Assembly (NCBI GenBank): GCA_022616415.1
Contig: JAKEEU010000218.1
Coordinates: 1-64,000 of the forward strand
DNA: 64,000 nt
Origin: Candidatus Zhuqueibacterota bacterium
GTDB taxonomy: Bacteria > Zhuqueibacterota > Zhuqueibacteria > Zhuqueibacterales > Zhuqueibacteraceae
Direction of reading: 5' to 3'
Shown: positions 1 through 8,247 of the stretch, in pieces
Position numbering within the stretch: position 1 is the stretch's first letter
How the letters are laid out: the number at the start of each line of letters is the position of its first letter
The notes under the pieces: model-generated
Database searches by the model: none
What the model saw: the letters and a program-made list of their open reading frames with translations, nothing else
Told to the model about the DNA's origin: nothing
Program-made: the position numbers and the translations under genes

Positions 1-1707
1 AGGGTCAAGGAAGTCGAGGCGAAAGTACTCTAAATTTTCGTCGAACCCCTTTTTCATTGCGCGGCCATTCAGATAAGTACCTGGCAGTTCTGTACCATCG
101 TCGCGATTGCCCGTAATAACAAATTTGCAGCGCGGCCACGTAACGAATTCGGCAATGCCTCGTTTCTCAAAATCAACGTCACCTGCGAAATGACCCTTCG
201 AGATTAATTCATGAGTCAGTGTTTCATTCACTTCATTATTGGTTACAAGTATGCATTGGCGATCCCCGTCATCTTCGGCGTTTAGTAATGCAGTGGCATG
301 AAGCGTCGTTCCCGATCCAGCAAAAAAATCGAGAATGACTGCATTTTCGCGATCAGCCCCGGCAATCCTCAAGCAGTCAGCAACTGCATATATAGATTTG
401 GGAAATGGAAATGCCAGTGTTAAACCTAAAATTCGCTCCAGCAACACTGTGCCATGCTCGACGATAGAGTATTGTGTCTTATCCCAGAAAGTCGAGGGCT
501 GGGAACCTTTCTCCGAGGCTCTGACTTTACGCTGAATTACGATTCGGTTCCGCTTGTCTCTGAAAATTCTAATGTCCTTCATCGAATCTCGCAGAGTATC
601 GTGGCCAAGGGACCAAATACGTTCTTTACCATCTTCTCCTATTGGCAAAATAGTCTGCTCATTAGCTTTCGGCGCATCAAGTACATCCCAAACTCGCGCC
701 ACCTTGTTCCATTCCATTTTGGGAACACGAATATTCTCTCCATGAACATAAATCGGGTAGAATTGCTTGGGCCGCGCATCTCGCAAGGTGTTTGCTCCTC
801 CTCGCTTCCGGAGGTTTGCCCACATAAAGTTGCCAAGCTCATCAACCTCCTTGAAAAGTGATGCCTGACTCTCAGATCTTGGCAGTGTCCCAATATCCGC
901 AGACTCCGACGTTGCAACGAAGAGAGCATACTCGTGATTCGTACGAAACCCGCGCAGCGTCGGCCTTCCAGATGGGCTGGTCTTAATCGCTACTGACCCG
1001 ATAATAGACATCCCTGAAATTTCATGATCAATAAGGGTTTTTAAATGATGCACTTCGTAGTCATCAATGGTGATCACCATTAATCCCTCGGGTTTTAAAA
1101 GCCGCTTCGCCAGCATGAGGCGCTTCTTCATCATCGAGAGCCACTTGGAGTGCCGAAAGCTGTCGGTCTTATCCACATAATCATTGTTATATTTCCAATC
1201 GCGCGCGCCGGTATTATAGGGTGGATCAATGTAGATGACATCAACTTTTCCCTCGTAAGTGTAGAGGAAGAGTTGAAGGGCATGGAAGTTGTCGGCATTG
1301 ATAAGCAGGTGCCAAGGCTTGTCCGGCCCGCCGCGCACCACGCGGTCGACGGGCACCAAGGCCGGGTAAATGGGATCGCCAAAATTTCGCACCACCACCA
1401 GCTCCGCGACGGAAAATTCTTTGCCGACGTCTTTGGATAATGGGTAACCTTCCACAGCACGGTTGCAGATCGCAATGCCTTTTTCAATGCGCTTCACGCG
1501 CCAGAGTTGGTTTCCAGGCTCCCGCTTCAACGCCACAAGTTCTCCCTCATGAACCTGGAGCCGTGGCAGCCTTACTGTTTCCGGCAGATGCTCTTCGAAG
1601 ACCAGCCCAAACTTCTTCGTCTTCTTGAGCGCTTTTACCTCCGTGCCAATAGCTTTGCGCAGTTTTTCGTCAGGTATTTGTGCGATCAGATCTTCAATTT
1701 TGGCCAT
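1..1707 (-). CDS. Beta-class DNA (adenine-N6 or cytosine-N4) methyltransferase, 3' end cut by window edge
   Basis: Open minus-strand frame of 569 codons from ATG at 1707 to the window edge with no stop, so the gene is partial. Residues 161-164 are DPPY (followed by NTG), the amino-methyltransferase motif IV, and residues 460-468 are DFFAGSGTT, the AdoMet-binding motif I. Motif IV preceding motif I with about 300 residues between them is the beta-class order seen in type III Mod subunits and related solitary enzymes. The protein should methylate exocyclic amino groups of adenine or cytosine in a specific DNA sequence. A restriction subunit, if any, would lie left of the window. The upstream neighbour is a Fic gene on the same strand. 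Family assignment is firm; type III membership is inferred. Confidence 0.9.
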   Translation of the reverse strand, partial: MAKIEDLIAQIPDEKLRKAIGTEVKALKKTKKFGLVFEEHLPETVRLPRLQVHEGELVALKREPGNQLWRVKRIEKGIAICNRAVEGYPLSKDVGKEFSVAELVVVRNFGDPIYPALVPVDRVVRGGPDKPWHLLINADNFHALQLFLYTYEGKVDVIYIDPPYNTGARDWKYNNDYVDKTDSFRHSKWLSMMKKRLMLAKRLLKPEGLMVITIDDYEVHHLKTLIDHEISGMSIIGSVAIKTSPSGRPTLRGFRTNHEYALFVATSESADIGTLPRSESQASLFKEVDELGNFMWANLRKRGGANTLRDARPKQFYPIYVHGENIRVPKMEWNKVARVWDVLDAPKANEQTILPIGEDGKERIWSLGHDTLRDSMKDIRIFRDKRNRIVIQRKVRASEKGSQPSTFWDKTQYSIVEHGTVLLERILGLTLAFPFPKSIYAVADCLRIAGADRENAVILDFFAGSGTTLHATALLNAEDDGDRQCILVTNNEVNETLTHELISKGHFAGDVDFEKRGIAEFVTWPRCKFVITGNRDDGTELPGTYLNGRAMKKGFDENLEYFRLDFLDP

Positions 1708-1779
1708 AGGGCAAGTGTACGGAATTTGAGAGATACAATCGGCAAGTGCAATTGTTAGTATTTTTCACTCTGCTCGTGC

Positions 1780-1809
1780 AGGATATGTTGTTTTAGACAA
1801 AATTGTCAA
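1780..1809 (-). promoter_or_regulatory. Candidate sigma-70 promoter of the DNA methyltransferase gene
   Basis: On the minus strand a perfect TTGACA (1804-1809) is followed after 18 bases by TATCCT (1780-1785, four of six consensus bases). It lies about 70 bases upstream of the methyltransferase ATG. Inferred from consensus only. Confidence 0.4.
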
Positions 1810-1881
1810 CAACCAGTTCCCTGCGATTGCTGTTCTATGATGACATTCGTTGTCAGTGGTCAATGTCAATTACCCTCTTTA

Positions 1882-2943
1882 TTACCCTCTTTTTCGGATG
1901 TTACCCCTTCTTCGCCAAGCAGCGCCTGGGCCACGGCTGAGGCATTCGACTTTCCCAGCTTTCTGCAGGTCGCGCAGCACCCGGCGAACCATGTCGCGGC
2001 TGATGCCGGGACAGGCGCGTTCAAGCTCGGCAAGTGTGAAGCTCTCGGAAAAGGCATCAACTGCCGCCTCGATGATCTCCGTCTTCGCCCCTCGTGGACT
2101 CTTGACCTGCCCCAATCGCGCCTCGAATTCGCGGTAGCAACTCTTGAGAATAAACAGCAGGTAGTTGACATACGGCCAGGGATCGTGGCGGCCGGCGTGC
2201 CAGCGTTGTGAGCTTTGCTCCAAAGTCTCGTAATAACGCTCCTTGTTCTGCTCGATCAACCGCTCCAGGCTGATATACCGCCCGGCCTCGTAGCCGAGAT
2301 GATAGCATTGCAGCAGCAGGAGAAGTCGCGAAACCCGGCCGTTGCCGTCGCGAAAGGGATGAATACAGAGAAAATCGAGATTGAATGCGGCGAGCGCGAT
2401 GAGCGGATGAACCCAGCGTTCCTCCAAACACTGCTTCCATAATTGCGCCAGCTCGCGCATGGCGTTGGGCGTTTCATCTGCTGCCACCGTTTTGAAGCGG
2501 ATACGCTGCCGGCCATCCGGGTAGCGTTCGATGATGTCGCTTTCTTTTTCTTTGTATTTGCCGGCATCCCAAATCTCACCGCGCGTGAGCCGGTGCAAAG
2601 TAAGAACGGTCTCTTCAGAGATCGAAAACTGCGCATTTTTTTCATGAATAAGCTTGAGCGCGTTGCGGTAACCACGAACTTCTTCTTCATTCCGGTCGCG
2701 CACCGGAGCACGCCCAAGAATGAGGGTATGGACACGGGATTGATCGACCTGCACGCCTTCGATGCGATTGGAGGATACCGCGCTTTCAATCAAGGCATGC
2801 TCGCGCAACGCTTTGAGACGCTGAGGCGCTTGTTTCGTGAACAACTCTTGCTTGCCCCGCGCTTCCGAAAGATCAGCAAGGTACCAAGAAGTGCTCGCTG
2901 GAATCGTTTCGGGTTGGGCAGAAAACTGCCGGAGGGTCATCAT
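1882..2943 (-). CDS. Fic family protein (class II, N-terminal inhibitory helix, C-terminal winged helix)
   Basis: 353 residues. The Fic active-site loop HPFRDGNGR is at residues 195-203, with catalytic His195, the phosphate-binding loop and the final Arg all present. Residues 58-63 read SNRIEG, which fits the (S/T)xxxE(G/N) inhibitory motif, so the inhibitory glutamate is Glu62 and the protein is an auto-inhibited class II Fic enzyme. The last 70 or so residues look like a winged-helix DNA-binding region. Family knowledge says such proteins transfer AMP from ATP to a hydroxyl side chain of a target protein; the target here is unknown. The gene follows a DNA methyltransferase gene downstream on the same strand, a common pairing in defence or accessory islands. 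Two ATG codons lie in tandem at the start. Confidence 0.9.
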   Translation of the reverse strand: MMTLRQFSAQPETIPASTSWYLADLSEARGKQELFTKQAPQRLKALREHALIESAVSSNRIEGVQVDQSRVHTLILGRAPVRDRNEEEVRGYRNALKLIHEKNAQFSISEETVLTLHRLTRGEIWDAGKYKEKESDIIERYPDGRQRIRFKTVAADETPNAMRELAQLWKQCLEERWVHPLIALAAFNLDFLCIHPFRDGNGRVSRLLLLLQCYHLGYEAGRYISLERLIEQNKERYYETLEQSSQRWHAGRHDPWPYVNYLLFILKSCYREFEARLGQVKSPRGAKTEIIEAAVDAFSESFTLAELERACPGISRDMVRRVLRDLQKAGKVECLSRGPGAAWRRRGNIRKRG

Positions 2944-3104
2944 GATTTGCTTTTTCCATTTTCTATTGAAAGAAAATACGAATTCCGGCGCGATTTCACA
3001 ACAGCTTTTTCGGTATCATACCATCAAAAAGCGGCAGCCGGTCCGAGCCAGTAGGGTTGGCGTCAATGGAGGGTAAGGAAAACACCATGCAAGCAAGCCT
3101 AAAC

Positions 3105-3210
3105 TCAAAACCCCGGCTTCGCCAAAACTTCGCGGGTGAGGTAATCGCTCAGCGTGAAGGCCAGCATAATCGCCAGCCAGAAAAATCCGGCGCCGGTGAA
3201 GACCGCTGAA
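3105..3210 (-). pseudogene. 3'-end remnant of a second cytochrome oxidase subunit IV gene
   Basis: Read on the minus strand, this stretch encodes about 30 residues ending in DYLTREVLAKPGF and a TGA stop, closely matching the C-terminus of the intact subunit IV gene at 3993-4295 (DYLTREVLTKPGF). The last 57 bases differ at only two positions, while the part further upstream is much more diverged. The copy has no start and stops abruptly at the end of the VapC-like gene. It is either the tail of a former second oxidase gene or a duplicated tail created when the toxin-antitoxin pair arrived. Confidence 0.8.
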
Positions 3211-3214
3211 GCGC

Positions 3215-3619
3215 TTATTCATTTTCGGGCAGGTCCACCAGCGTTAGATTCGGGATACGCTCAAAATGCTTGCGGTTCAACGTGGCCAATGGCAGCGCAT
3301 TGCTGACCGCGGTTGCCCCGATCAACAAATCGGCAAGCTCAATCAATGCGTTTTTCAGTTTCAACGCTTTGTAGATCGCTGCCGCCTCGTCAATACAAGC
3401 GTGATCAATGGGGAGAACTTCGAGGTTTTGCACGAGCGTGTCATAATCGCTTTGCTGCACGGGCGTCTGAATGCCGATTTTAATCTCAAACGCCGTTATC
3501 ACCGATATGCTAAAACGATATTGGCCGGTGAGCTGAAACAGGATGGATTTAGATTTATCGCGCTTCCGAAAAAAGTCAATCAGGATGGAAGTGTCGAGGA
3601 GAATGGTTGTGGCTTCCAT
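3215..3619 (-). CDS. VapC-like PIN-domain ribonuclease toxin
   Basis: 134 residues. The N-terminus has LLDTSILIDFF with the first PIN acidic residue, an internal glutamate lies in ITAFEIKIG, and a later acidic cluster is in ELADLLIGA, as in metal-dependent PIN nucleases. The length is typical of VapC. The start overlaps the end of the preceding 84-residue gene by about 40 bases, the usual antitoxin-toxin arrangement. Expected role: endoribonuclease that cuts tRNA or other RNA when free of antitoxin. The RNA target cannot be read from sequence. Confidence 0.88.
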   Translation of the reverse strand: MEATTILLDTSILIDFFRKRDKSKSILFQLTGQYRFSISVITAFEIKIGIQTPVQQSDYDTLVQNLEVLPIDHACIDEAAAIYKALKLKNALIELADLLIGATAVSNALPLATLNRKHFERIPNLTLVDLPENE

Positions 3620-3834
3620 TGATTAATAAACTCCCTGGCTTCGTGCATCGCTTGGATGGCTTCATCCGTCCAGACCGAAGTCGTTAAAAGCTCTTTTTTC
3701 CATTTTTCTTGAAACGACTCGAGCGGTTTTGCGCTTGTCCCCAAATCGATCTTTAACAACTCCAAGATCGCCTTTTTTTTGTTAAAAGGAAGGGTGCTGA
3801 TATGTTGAACAATCTCATGCGTAATCGCGTCCAT
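3580..3834 (-). CDS. Small antitoxin-like partner of the PIN toxin
   Basis: 84 residues from ATG at 3834, chosen because GGAG lies at a proper distance upstream; an in-frame TTG 15 bases earlier is less likely. The protein is charged and helical (LLKIDLGTS, QEKWKKELL) and matches in size and position the antitoxins that precede PIN toxins. It overlaps the toxin gene. No DNA-binding fold is obvious, so repressor function is inferred from position only. Confidence 0.65.
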   Translation of the reverse strand: MDAITHEIVQHISTLPFNKKKAILELLKIDLGTSAKPLESFQEKWKKELLTTSVWTDEAIQAMHEAREFINQWKPQPFSSTLPS

Positions 3835-3992
3835 CTTTTTATTCTCCAAATGCTAATGATGGAACTAAATACGTTTGTCAAACAATACAAGTTACTGGAA
3901 AAAAGGCAGAAATTCAAGAAAAATTTGGTGAACAACAAACAGCGGCTTTCTTTCATGCAAAACGCATGGGCAAAGGCAGACTAGGAGGAGAC

Positions 3993-4295
3993 TCAAAACC
4001 CCGGCTTCGTCAAAACTTCGCGGGTGAGGTAATCGCCCAGCGTGAAGACAATCAGGATCAAGAACCAAAAAAATCCGGCGCCGGCGACAACCCAAGTGAG
4101 GCGGGGGCTGTAGCGCACGTGCATGAAATAGAGCAGCACCAGCAGCGCCTTGCAGGTGGCGATGGTCATGGCGATGTAAATGTTCAGCCAGCCGGCGTCG
4201 TAGAAGGCCACGTCAACGGTGACGAAAGTCAGCAACAGCAGCGTGACGAAAACCAGAATGTAGATTTTTTGCGGGATGACGAGGTGTTTTGACAT
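3993..4295 (-). CDS. Cytochrome c oxidase subunit IV (caa3 type)
   Basis: 100 residues from ATG at 4295; the longer open frame upstream of this ATG consists of intergenic repeat sequence and is not believed. Three hydrophobic segments (about 10-30, 38-60, 70-92) and the family pattern around KALLVLLYFMHVRYSPRL identify the prokaryotic subunit IV family. It is the last gene of the coxB-A-C-D set. The subunit sits in the cytoplasmic membrane and probably stabilises the oxidase. Its 3' end is partly duplicated at 3105-3210. Confidence 0.88.
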   Translation of the reverse strand: MSKHLVIPQKIYILVFVTLLLLTFVTVDVAFYDAGWLNIYIAMTIATCKALLVLLYFMHVRYSPRLTWVVAGAGFFWFLILIVFTLGDYLTREVLTKPGF

Positions 4296-4305
4296 GGTAG
4301 TTGAA

Positions 4306-4376
4306 GCGTAAAATGTGATTTGTAAAGCGTAAGACGTAAAACGTAAGCAAGTGTAACTGTAAAGCGCTGGTAAATG
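4306..4376. repeat. Degenerate GTAAARCGTAA phrase repeat (family A)
   Basis: Tandem degenerate units of GTAAAACGTAAGC type, read on the other strand as TTACGTTTTACGCTTTACA. The same phrase occurs at 9027-9064 and 37115-37140. The opposite strand translates to the spurious peptide pattern LRFTSYALQITFYA. Confidence 0.75.
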
Positions 4377-4392
4377 TTCAGTAAACCACGTT

Positions 4393-4462
4393 GTCATTCC
4401 GGAGGAATTTTTTTTAATATCAAGCACAGTGCTCGTGCGAAAAAAGATTCTTCCAGAATGAC
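4393..4462. repeat. Inverted repeat, GTCATTCCGGAGGAATT type
   Basis: The left arm GTCATTCCGGAGGAATTTTT and the right arm AAAAAGATTCTTCCAGAATGAC form an imperfect palindrome with a loop of about 25 bases, between coxC and coxD. It could fold in the transcript as an intercistronic hairpin. Elements of this type are commonly dispersed in genomes; only this copy is seen here. Confidence 0.7.
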
Positions 4463-4521
4463 AGCCCAACGCGGACAAGCCGCAACCAAAAAGAATTTAT
4501 CTCCCACGAAAATGAAAAGCT

Positions 4522-5178
4522 TTAAGTTCGGCTAATCAGATACAGCAACGGAAACAGAAAAATCCAAACAATATCGACAAAATGCCAGTATAGGCCGGTG
4601 ATGTCAACGGGCGCGAAATACTCCGAGTTAAAGCGGCCGCGCCAAGCTTGATAGACGAGCACGGCCAAAATTCCGATGCCGATGATCATGTGCAGCGCGT
4701 GCAGCCCGGTCATGCCGAAATAAAAGGAAAAGAAAAGCTGGGAATGGTGCGGATCCGTCAATGGCGCTGCAGGCCCAAAGTTCGGCCCCGGCACCAAGTG
4801 CTCGTGAAACTTGTGGGCGTATTCGAATCCCTTGTTAACCAGAAACGCCGAGCCTAAAATGATCGTCAACACCAGGAAGATGACAAGTGCGCGGCGTTGG
4901 CTTAATTGCGCGGCGCGGACGGCCAGCACCATCGTCAAGCTGCTGCAGATCAGCACGGCGGTGTTGATGGCGCCAAGCCGATAATCGAGCAGGCGGCTGG
5001 CCTCGGCAAACGCCTCGGGATAAAGTGCGCGATAAATCGTGTAACCCAAAAACAGCCCGCCGAAGAACATGATTTCCGTAATCAAGAACGCCCACATGCC
5101 GAGGGTGGACGCCTCGAATTGCTGATCCGCGTCATCGAAATGATGCAACAGCGCCGGATTGGAATGCTGCTCAGACAA
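4522..5178 (-). CDS. coxC: Cytochrome c oxidase subunit III
   Basis: 218 residues with about five membrane segments; family residues are clear in [18 protein letters not shown] and [12 protein letters not shown], and the C-terminus has [18 protein letters not shown]. It is the five-helix short form typical of caa3 oxidases. The start is TTG at 5178, supported by GGAGG six bases upstream; the next in-frame methionine is residue 28, inside the conserved region. The start overlaps the coxA stop by eight bases, so translation is probably coupled. Subunit III binds the catalytic subunit in the membrane. Confidence 0.93.
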   Translation of the reverse strand: MSEQHSNPALLHHFDDADQQFEASTLGMWAFLITEIMFFGGLFLGYTIYRALYPEAFAEASRLLDYRLGAINTAVLICSSLTMVLAVRAAQLSQRRALVIFLVLTIILGSAFLVNKGFEYAHKFHEHLVPGPNFGPAAPLTDPHHSQLFFSFYFGMTGLHALHMIIGIGILAVLVYQAWRGRFNSEYFAPVDITGLYWHFVDIVWIFLFPLLYLISRT

Positions 5179-6841
5179 CTTCTGCCTCCTCTACTTTGGG
5201 CCGCAACGGCGTATATTCATAAGCTTCTTCGGTCACAATCGGGGTTTTCAAAAAATTCTCCGGCGGCGGCGGCGAAGGGATTTTCCATTCCAACCCGGTG
5301 GCGTTCCACGGATTGTCGCTTGCGCGCGCGCCATAGCGCAGCGACCAAATCAAATAAATCAGCGGAATCACATAGCCGACGCCAAGTATGGAGGCGCCGG
5401 CGGTTGACATGACGTTCAAAATTTGAAACTCGTCGGGATAAAAATGATAACGCCGCGGCATGCCGAGATAGCCGACGAGAAACTGCGGGAAGAAGGTCAA
5501 ATTGAATCCAACAAAAACCACCAACGCCGCGAAGCGCGCCCAGCCTTCCGGATATAAGCGGCCGGTTATTTTCGGCCACCAAAAATGAATGCCGCCGAGA
5601 TAAGCCATAATGGTGCCGCCGACCATGATGTAATGAAAATGCGCGACGACGAAGTAGGTGTCGTGTACATGAACATCCACCGCCAGCGTCGCCAGAAAAA
5701 GGCCGGTCAATCCGCCAATCGTGAAAAGTCCCAAAAAACCGATGGCGTAGAGCATCGGCGCCTGATAAGACACCGAGCCTTTGTACAGCGTCGCCGTCCA
5801 GTTGAAAACTTTGATCGCCGAGGGAATGGCGACGAGAAAGCTCAAGATTGAAAAAACCATGCCGGCGTAAATCGATTGGCCGCTGGTAAACATGTGATGG
5901 CCCCACACGAGAAAGCCGAGCACCGCAATCGCCACGCTGGAAAACGCAATGAAGTGATAGCCAAAAACTTTCTTCTTTGAGAAACAGGTGATGAGTTCGC
6001 TGATGACACCCATCGCCGGCAGGATCATGATGTACACCGCCGGATGCGAATAGAACCAAAAAAGATGCTGAAAGAGAATCGGATCGCCGCCGAGTTTCGG
6101 ATCGAAGATGCCGATATGAAAAAGCCGTTCGAGTGCGACGAGAAAGATCGCGGCGGTAACCACCGGCGTGCCGAGAATCTGAATCAAGCTCGTGGCGTAA
6201 TGCGCCCAAATAAACAGTGGCAGGCGAAACCAGGTCAATCCCGGTGCGCGCATTTTGTGAATGGTGACGATGAAATTCAGTCCGGTCAAAATCGACGAGA
6301 AGCCGGTTATGAAAACGCCAACGGCGGTGAGAATCACATTGGTGTTGGAGTAGGTGCTGCTGTACGGTGTGTAAAACGTCCAGCCGGTATCGACGCCGCC
6401 CAGCAGCACGGCGGCAAACGTGAACAAGCCGCCGATCATGTAAATGTACCAACTCAGCAAGTTGAGGCGCGGGAACGCGAGGTCGCGCGCGCCGATCATG
6501 ATCGGCACGAGGAAGTTGCCGAGTATCGCGGGGATCGCCGGAATCAAGAAGAAGAACACCATCATCACGCCGTGCATGGTGAACATCTTGTTGTACGTCT
6601 CGGACTGCATCAAATCGCCGGCGGGCGTCAGCAGCTCCAAACGGATCATCACGGCAAAGAAGCCGCCGAGAAAAAAGAACAGCGTGACCGCAATGAGATA
6701 AAGAATAGCGATGCGTTTATGATCAACTGTAAGCAGCCATGACTTGGTGGTAAACGCGACGTTCAAATAATTCTTGCGCGGCCGGTGATCTTCCTCGTCC
6801 GCAAGCTGATGGGGTTTTGGTGTAAAAACAGCGGTGCTCAT
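5171..6841 (-). CDS. coxA: Cytochrome c oxidase subunit I (A2-type heme-copper oxidase)
   Basis: 556 residues, 12 or more membrane helices. Heme and CuB ligands are visible: the low-spin heme His in [13 protein letters not shown], the CuB/Tyr segment YSHPAVY, and the [17 protein letters not shown] segment with the two heme ligands. The YSHPxVY pattern without the glutamate of HPEVY is the signature of A2-type oxidases, where a Tyr-Ser pair replaces the D-channel glutamate. The enzyme reduces O2 to water and pumps protons. AGGAG precedes the ATG. Upstream is coxB, downstream the overlapping coxC. Confidence 0.96.
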   Translation of the reverse strand: MSTAVFTPKPHQLADEEDHRPRKNYLNVAFTTKSWLLTVDHKRIAILYLIAVTLFFFLGGFFAVMIRLELLTPAGDLMQSETYNKMFTMHGVMMVFFFLIPAIPAILGNFLVPIMIGARDLAFPRLNLLSWYIYMIGGLFTFAAVLLGGVDTGWTFYTPYSSTYSNTNVILTAVGVFITGFSSILTGLNFIVTIHKMRAPGLTWFRLPLFIWAHYATSLIQILGTPVVTAAIFLVALERLFHIGIFDPKLGGDPILFQHLFWFYSHPAVYIMILPAMGVISELITCFSKKKVFGYHFIAFSSVAIAVLGFLVWGHHMFTSGQSIYAGMVFSILSFLVAIPSAIKVFNWTATLYKGSVSYQAPMLYAIGFLGLFTIGGLTGLFLATLAVDVHVHDTYFVVAHFHYIMVGGTIMAYLGGIHFWWPKITGRLYPEGWARFAALVVFVGFNLTFFPQFLVGYLGMPRRYHFYPDEFQILNVMSTAGASILGVGYVIPLIYLIWSLRYGARASDNPWNATGLEWKIPSPPPPENFLKTPIVTEEAYEYTPLRPKVEEAEVV

Positions 6842-6896
6842 TTATGGATTGCTCCTAAAGTGGCAAAACTTCGACGAATCAGAGCTAAAAACCAAT

Positions 6897-6974
6897 CGCT
6901 CACAGAATTAGAACTCTCACTGAATTTAAGTTTTGATCAATCCATTTCTGTGAGAGTTCGATTTCAATGAGCGA
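6897..6974. repeat. Imperfect palindrome between coxB and coxA
   Basis: Nested inverted repeats fill the gap: outer arms TCGCTCA (6897-6903) and TGAGCGA (6968-6974), inner perfect arms GAACTCTCAC (6911-6920) and GTGAGAGTTC (6950-6959). It lies just upstream of the coxA ribosome-binding site and might act as an intercistronic RNA structure. No T-run follows, so a terminator is unlikely. Confidence 0.7.
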
Positions 6975-6985
6975 AAGTTTTTATT

Positions 6986-7921
6986 TCATTTTACAGCACT
7001 CAACGACTTGACATACGCCGTCAACTGCAACAGAGCGGCTTCGTTGATCTGGCCCTGGTATGTCGGCATGATCGCGCCGTATCCGAAAGTGATTTTGGCG
7101 TTGGGCCGAAGAATCGACTCGCGAATGTAATCTTCATTGACGGTGATGACTTCTCCGGATTGCAATTGCACGGGATTGCCAAACAGCCCCTTCAGCGAGG
7201 GGCCGCGCGCGCCCGGTTTGTCGCCATGGCATGTCACGCAGCCGAGTTGTTGAAATTTCTTTTCGCCAGCGACGACAGGTGTTTCGCTGGCTTCGCCGCC
7301 GCTCAGCCACTGCTGATATTGTGTCGGTTCCATGACGACGACAGTGCCGGTCATTTGTGAGTGTTTGGTGCCGCAATACTCGGCGCAGAAAAGATGATAA
7401 CTTCCCGGCTTGGTCGCTTCGAACCATAAAGTCGTATAGCGCCCCGGCACCACGTCTTTTTTCACGCGAAACGCCGGAATATAAAAACTGTGAATGACAT
7501 CTTCCGTCGCCATCGTGAGCTTGATCGCACGCCCAGTAGGGATGTGCAATTCGTTGATCTCGCGCTGCCCGGTCGGATGCTGAATGTGCCACATCCACTG
7601 CTTACCGACGACATAAATTTCCAGCGCATCTGCCGGCGGGGTGTAGGTGTTGAAATAAAGCTTTGCGCCCCAAACGAAGACGACGAGGGCCATGCCAAAC
7701 GGAATCACCGACCAAGCCAGCTCGAGCTGAATCAATCCAGGAATCTGACGCGGCACTTCCTCTTCGGAGCGCCGGCGGTAACGCACGGCGAAGATATAAA
7801 TCAAAAAGAAAATCAGCAGGGCGAAAAAGAAGCTGAGGCCGACCAAAAGATAGTAGAGAATATCGACTTGGACAGCCAGCTTGGAAGCTTGTTCAGGGAG
7901 TAATTGAAAACCTTTGTCCAT
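6986..7921 (-). CDS. coxB: Cytochrome c oxidase subunit II with fused cytochrome c (caa3)
   Basis: 311 residues. Two N-terminal membrane helices (about 20-50 and 65-90) are followed by a periplasmic cupredoxin domain with the CuA ligands (an upstream His in VIHSFYIPAF, then CAEYCGTKHSQM) and then a C-terminal cytochrome c domain with CVTCH and a distal Met in AIMPTYQG. This fusion defines a caa3 oxidase: the attached heme accepts electrons, here probably directly from the alternative complex III encoded upstream, and passes them to CuA. The upstream gap is packed with palindromic repeats. Confidence 0.96.
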   Translation of the reverse strand: MDKGFQLLPEQASKLAVQVDILYYLLVGLSFFFALLIFFLIYIFAVRYRRRSEEEVPRQIPGLIQLELAWSVIPFGMALVVFVWGAKLYFNTYTPPADALEIYVVGKQWMWHIQHPTGQREINELHIPTGRAIKLTMATEDVIHSFYIPAFRVKKDVVPGRYTTLWFEATKPGSYHLFCAEYCGTKHSQMTGTVVVMEPTQYQQWLSGGEASETPVVAGEKKFQQLGCVTCHGDKPGARGPSLKGLFGNPVQLQSGEVITVNEDYIRESILRPNAKITFGYGAIMPTYQGQINEAALLQLTAYVKSLSAVK

Positions 7922-7951
7922 AAATTTATTTAATAACTTTCAACACGAATT

Positions 7952-7984
7952 GCCAACGGATGGGAAAGCAACCAACGGATTTTA
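7952..7984. repeat. CCAACGGAT direct repeats (family D, short copy)
   Basis: Two CCAACGGAT units in direct orientation just upstream of coxB. Longer copies with an added inverted ATCCGTTGG unit occur at 11459-11541 and 49286-49372. Confidence 0.65.
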
Positions 7985-8004
7985 TTGTAGCCTCGACTCC
8001 TTGT

Positions 8005-8156
8005 GGGCATGGGTGTCAAGCTAACGTAGTCGATGCGAATTTTGTTCACAGTTTCACAGGAACTCATCCCCTAAATCCCCTTCTCTTTCTAAGAGAAGGG
8101 GGCCGGGGGGATGAGTTCCGATGGTTCCAGAACTCTTAGCTTGACACCTATGCCCC
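8005..8156. repeat. Large nested palindromic element (152 bp)
   Basis: Terminal inverted repeats of 20 bases match at 19 positions: GGGCATGGGTGTCAAGCTAA (8005-8024) and the reverse complement at 8137-8156. Inside sits a second hairpin with arms at about 8059-8087 and 8091-8119 (GGAACTCATCCCC against GGGGATGAGTTCC, plus CCCCTTCTCTT against AAGAGAAGGGG). The structure lies between the SCO gene and coxB and resembles a non-coding palindromic mobile element. No ORF is present. Confidence 0.85.
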
Positions 8157-8242
8157 CTACGGGCGTAGCCTTGTGGGATGCTGTTGCAAAGCAGAATCTA
8201 TTGGCTTCGATAGCCGCCCACGAGGCTACGCCCGTAGGGGGC
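8152..8242. repeat. Palindromic element with 26-bp near-perfect arms
   Basis: Left arm at 8152-8177 starting GCCCCCTACGGGCGTAGCC and right arm at 8217-8242 ending GGCTACGCCCGTAGGGGGC are inverted copies with one mismatch in 26. It abuts the previous palindrome and ends six bases from the stop of the SCO gene. A related, more degenerate element lies at 20441-20520. Confidence 0.85.
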
Positions 8243-8247
8243 GGGGA

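Noticed and set aside
4296-4478. 61-residue N-terminal extension of oxidase subunit IV
   Set aside because: It crosses a palindrome and a phrase repeat and the family N-terminus fits the ATG at 4295.
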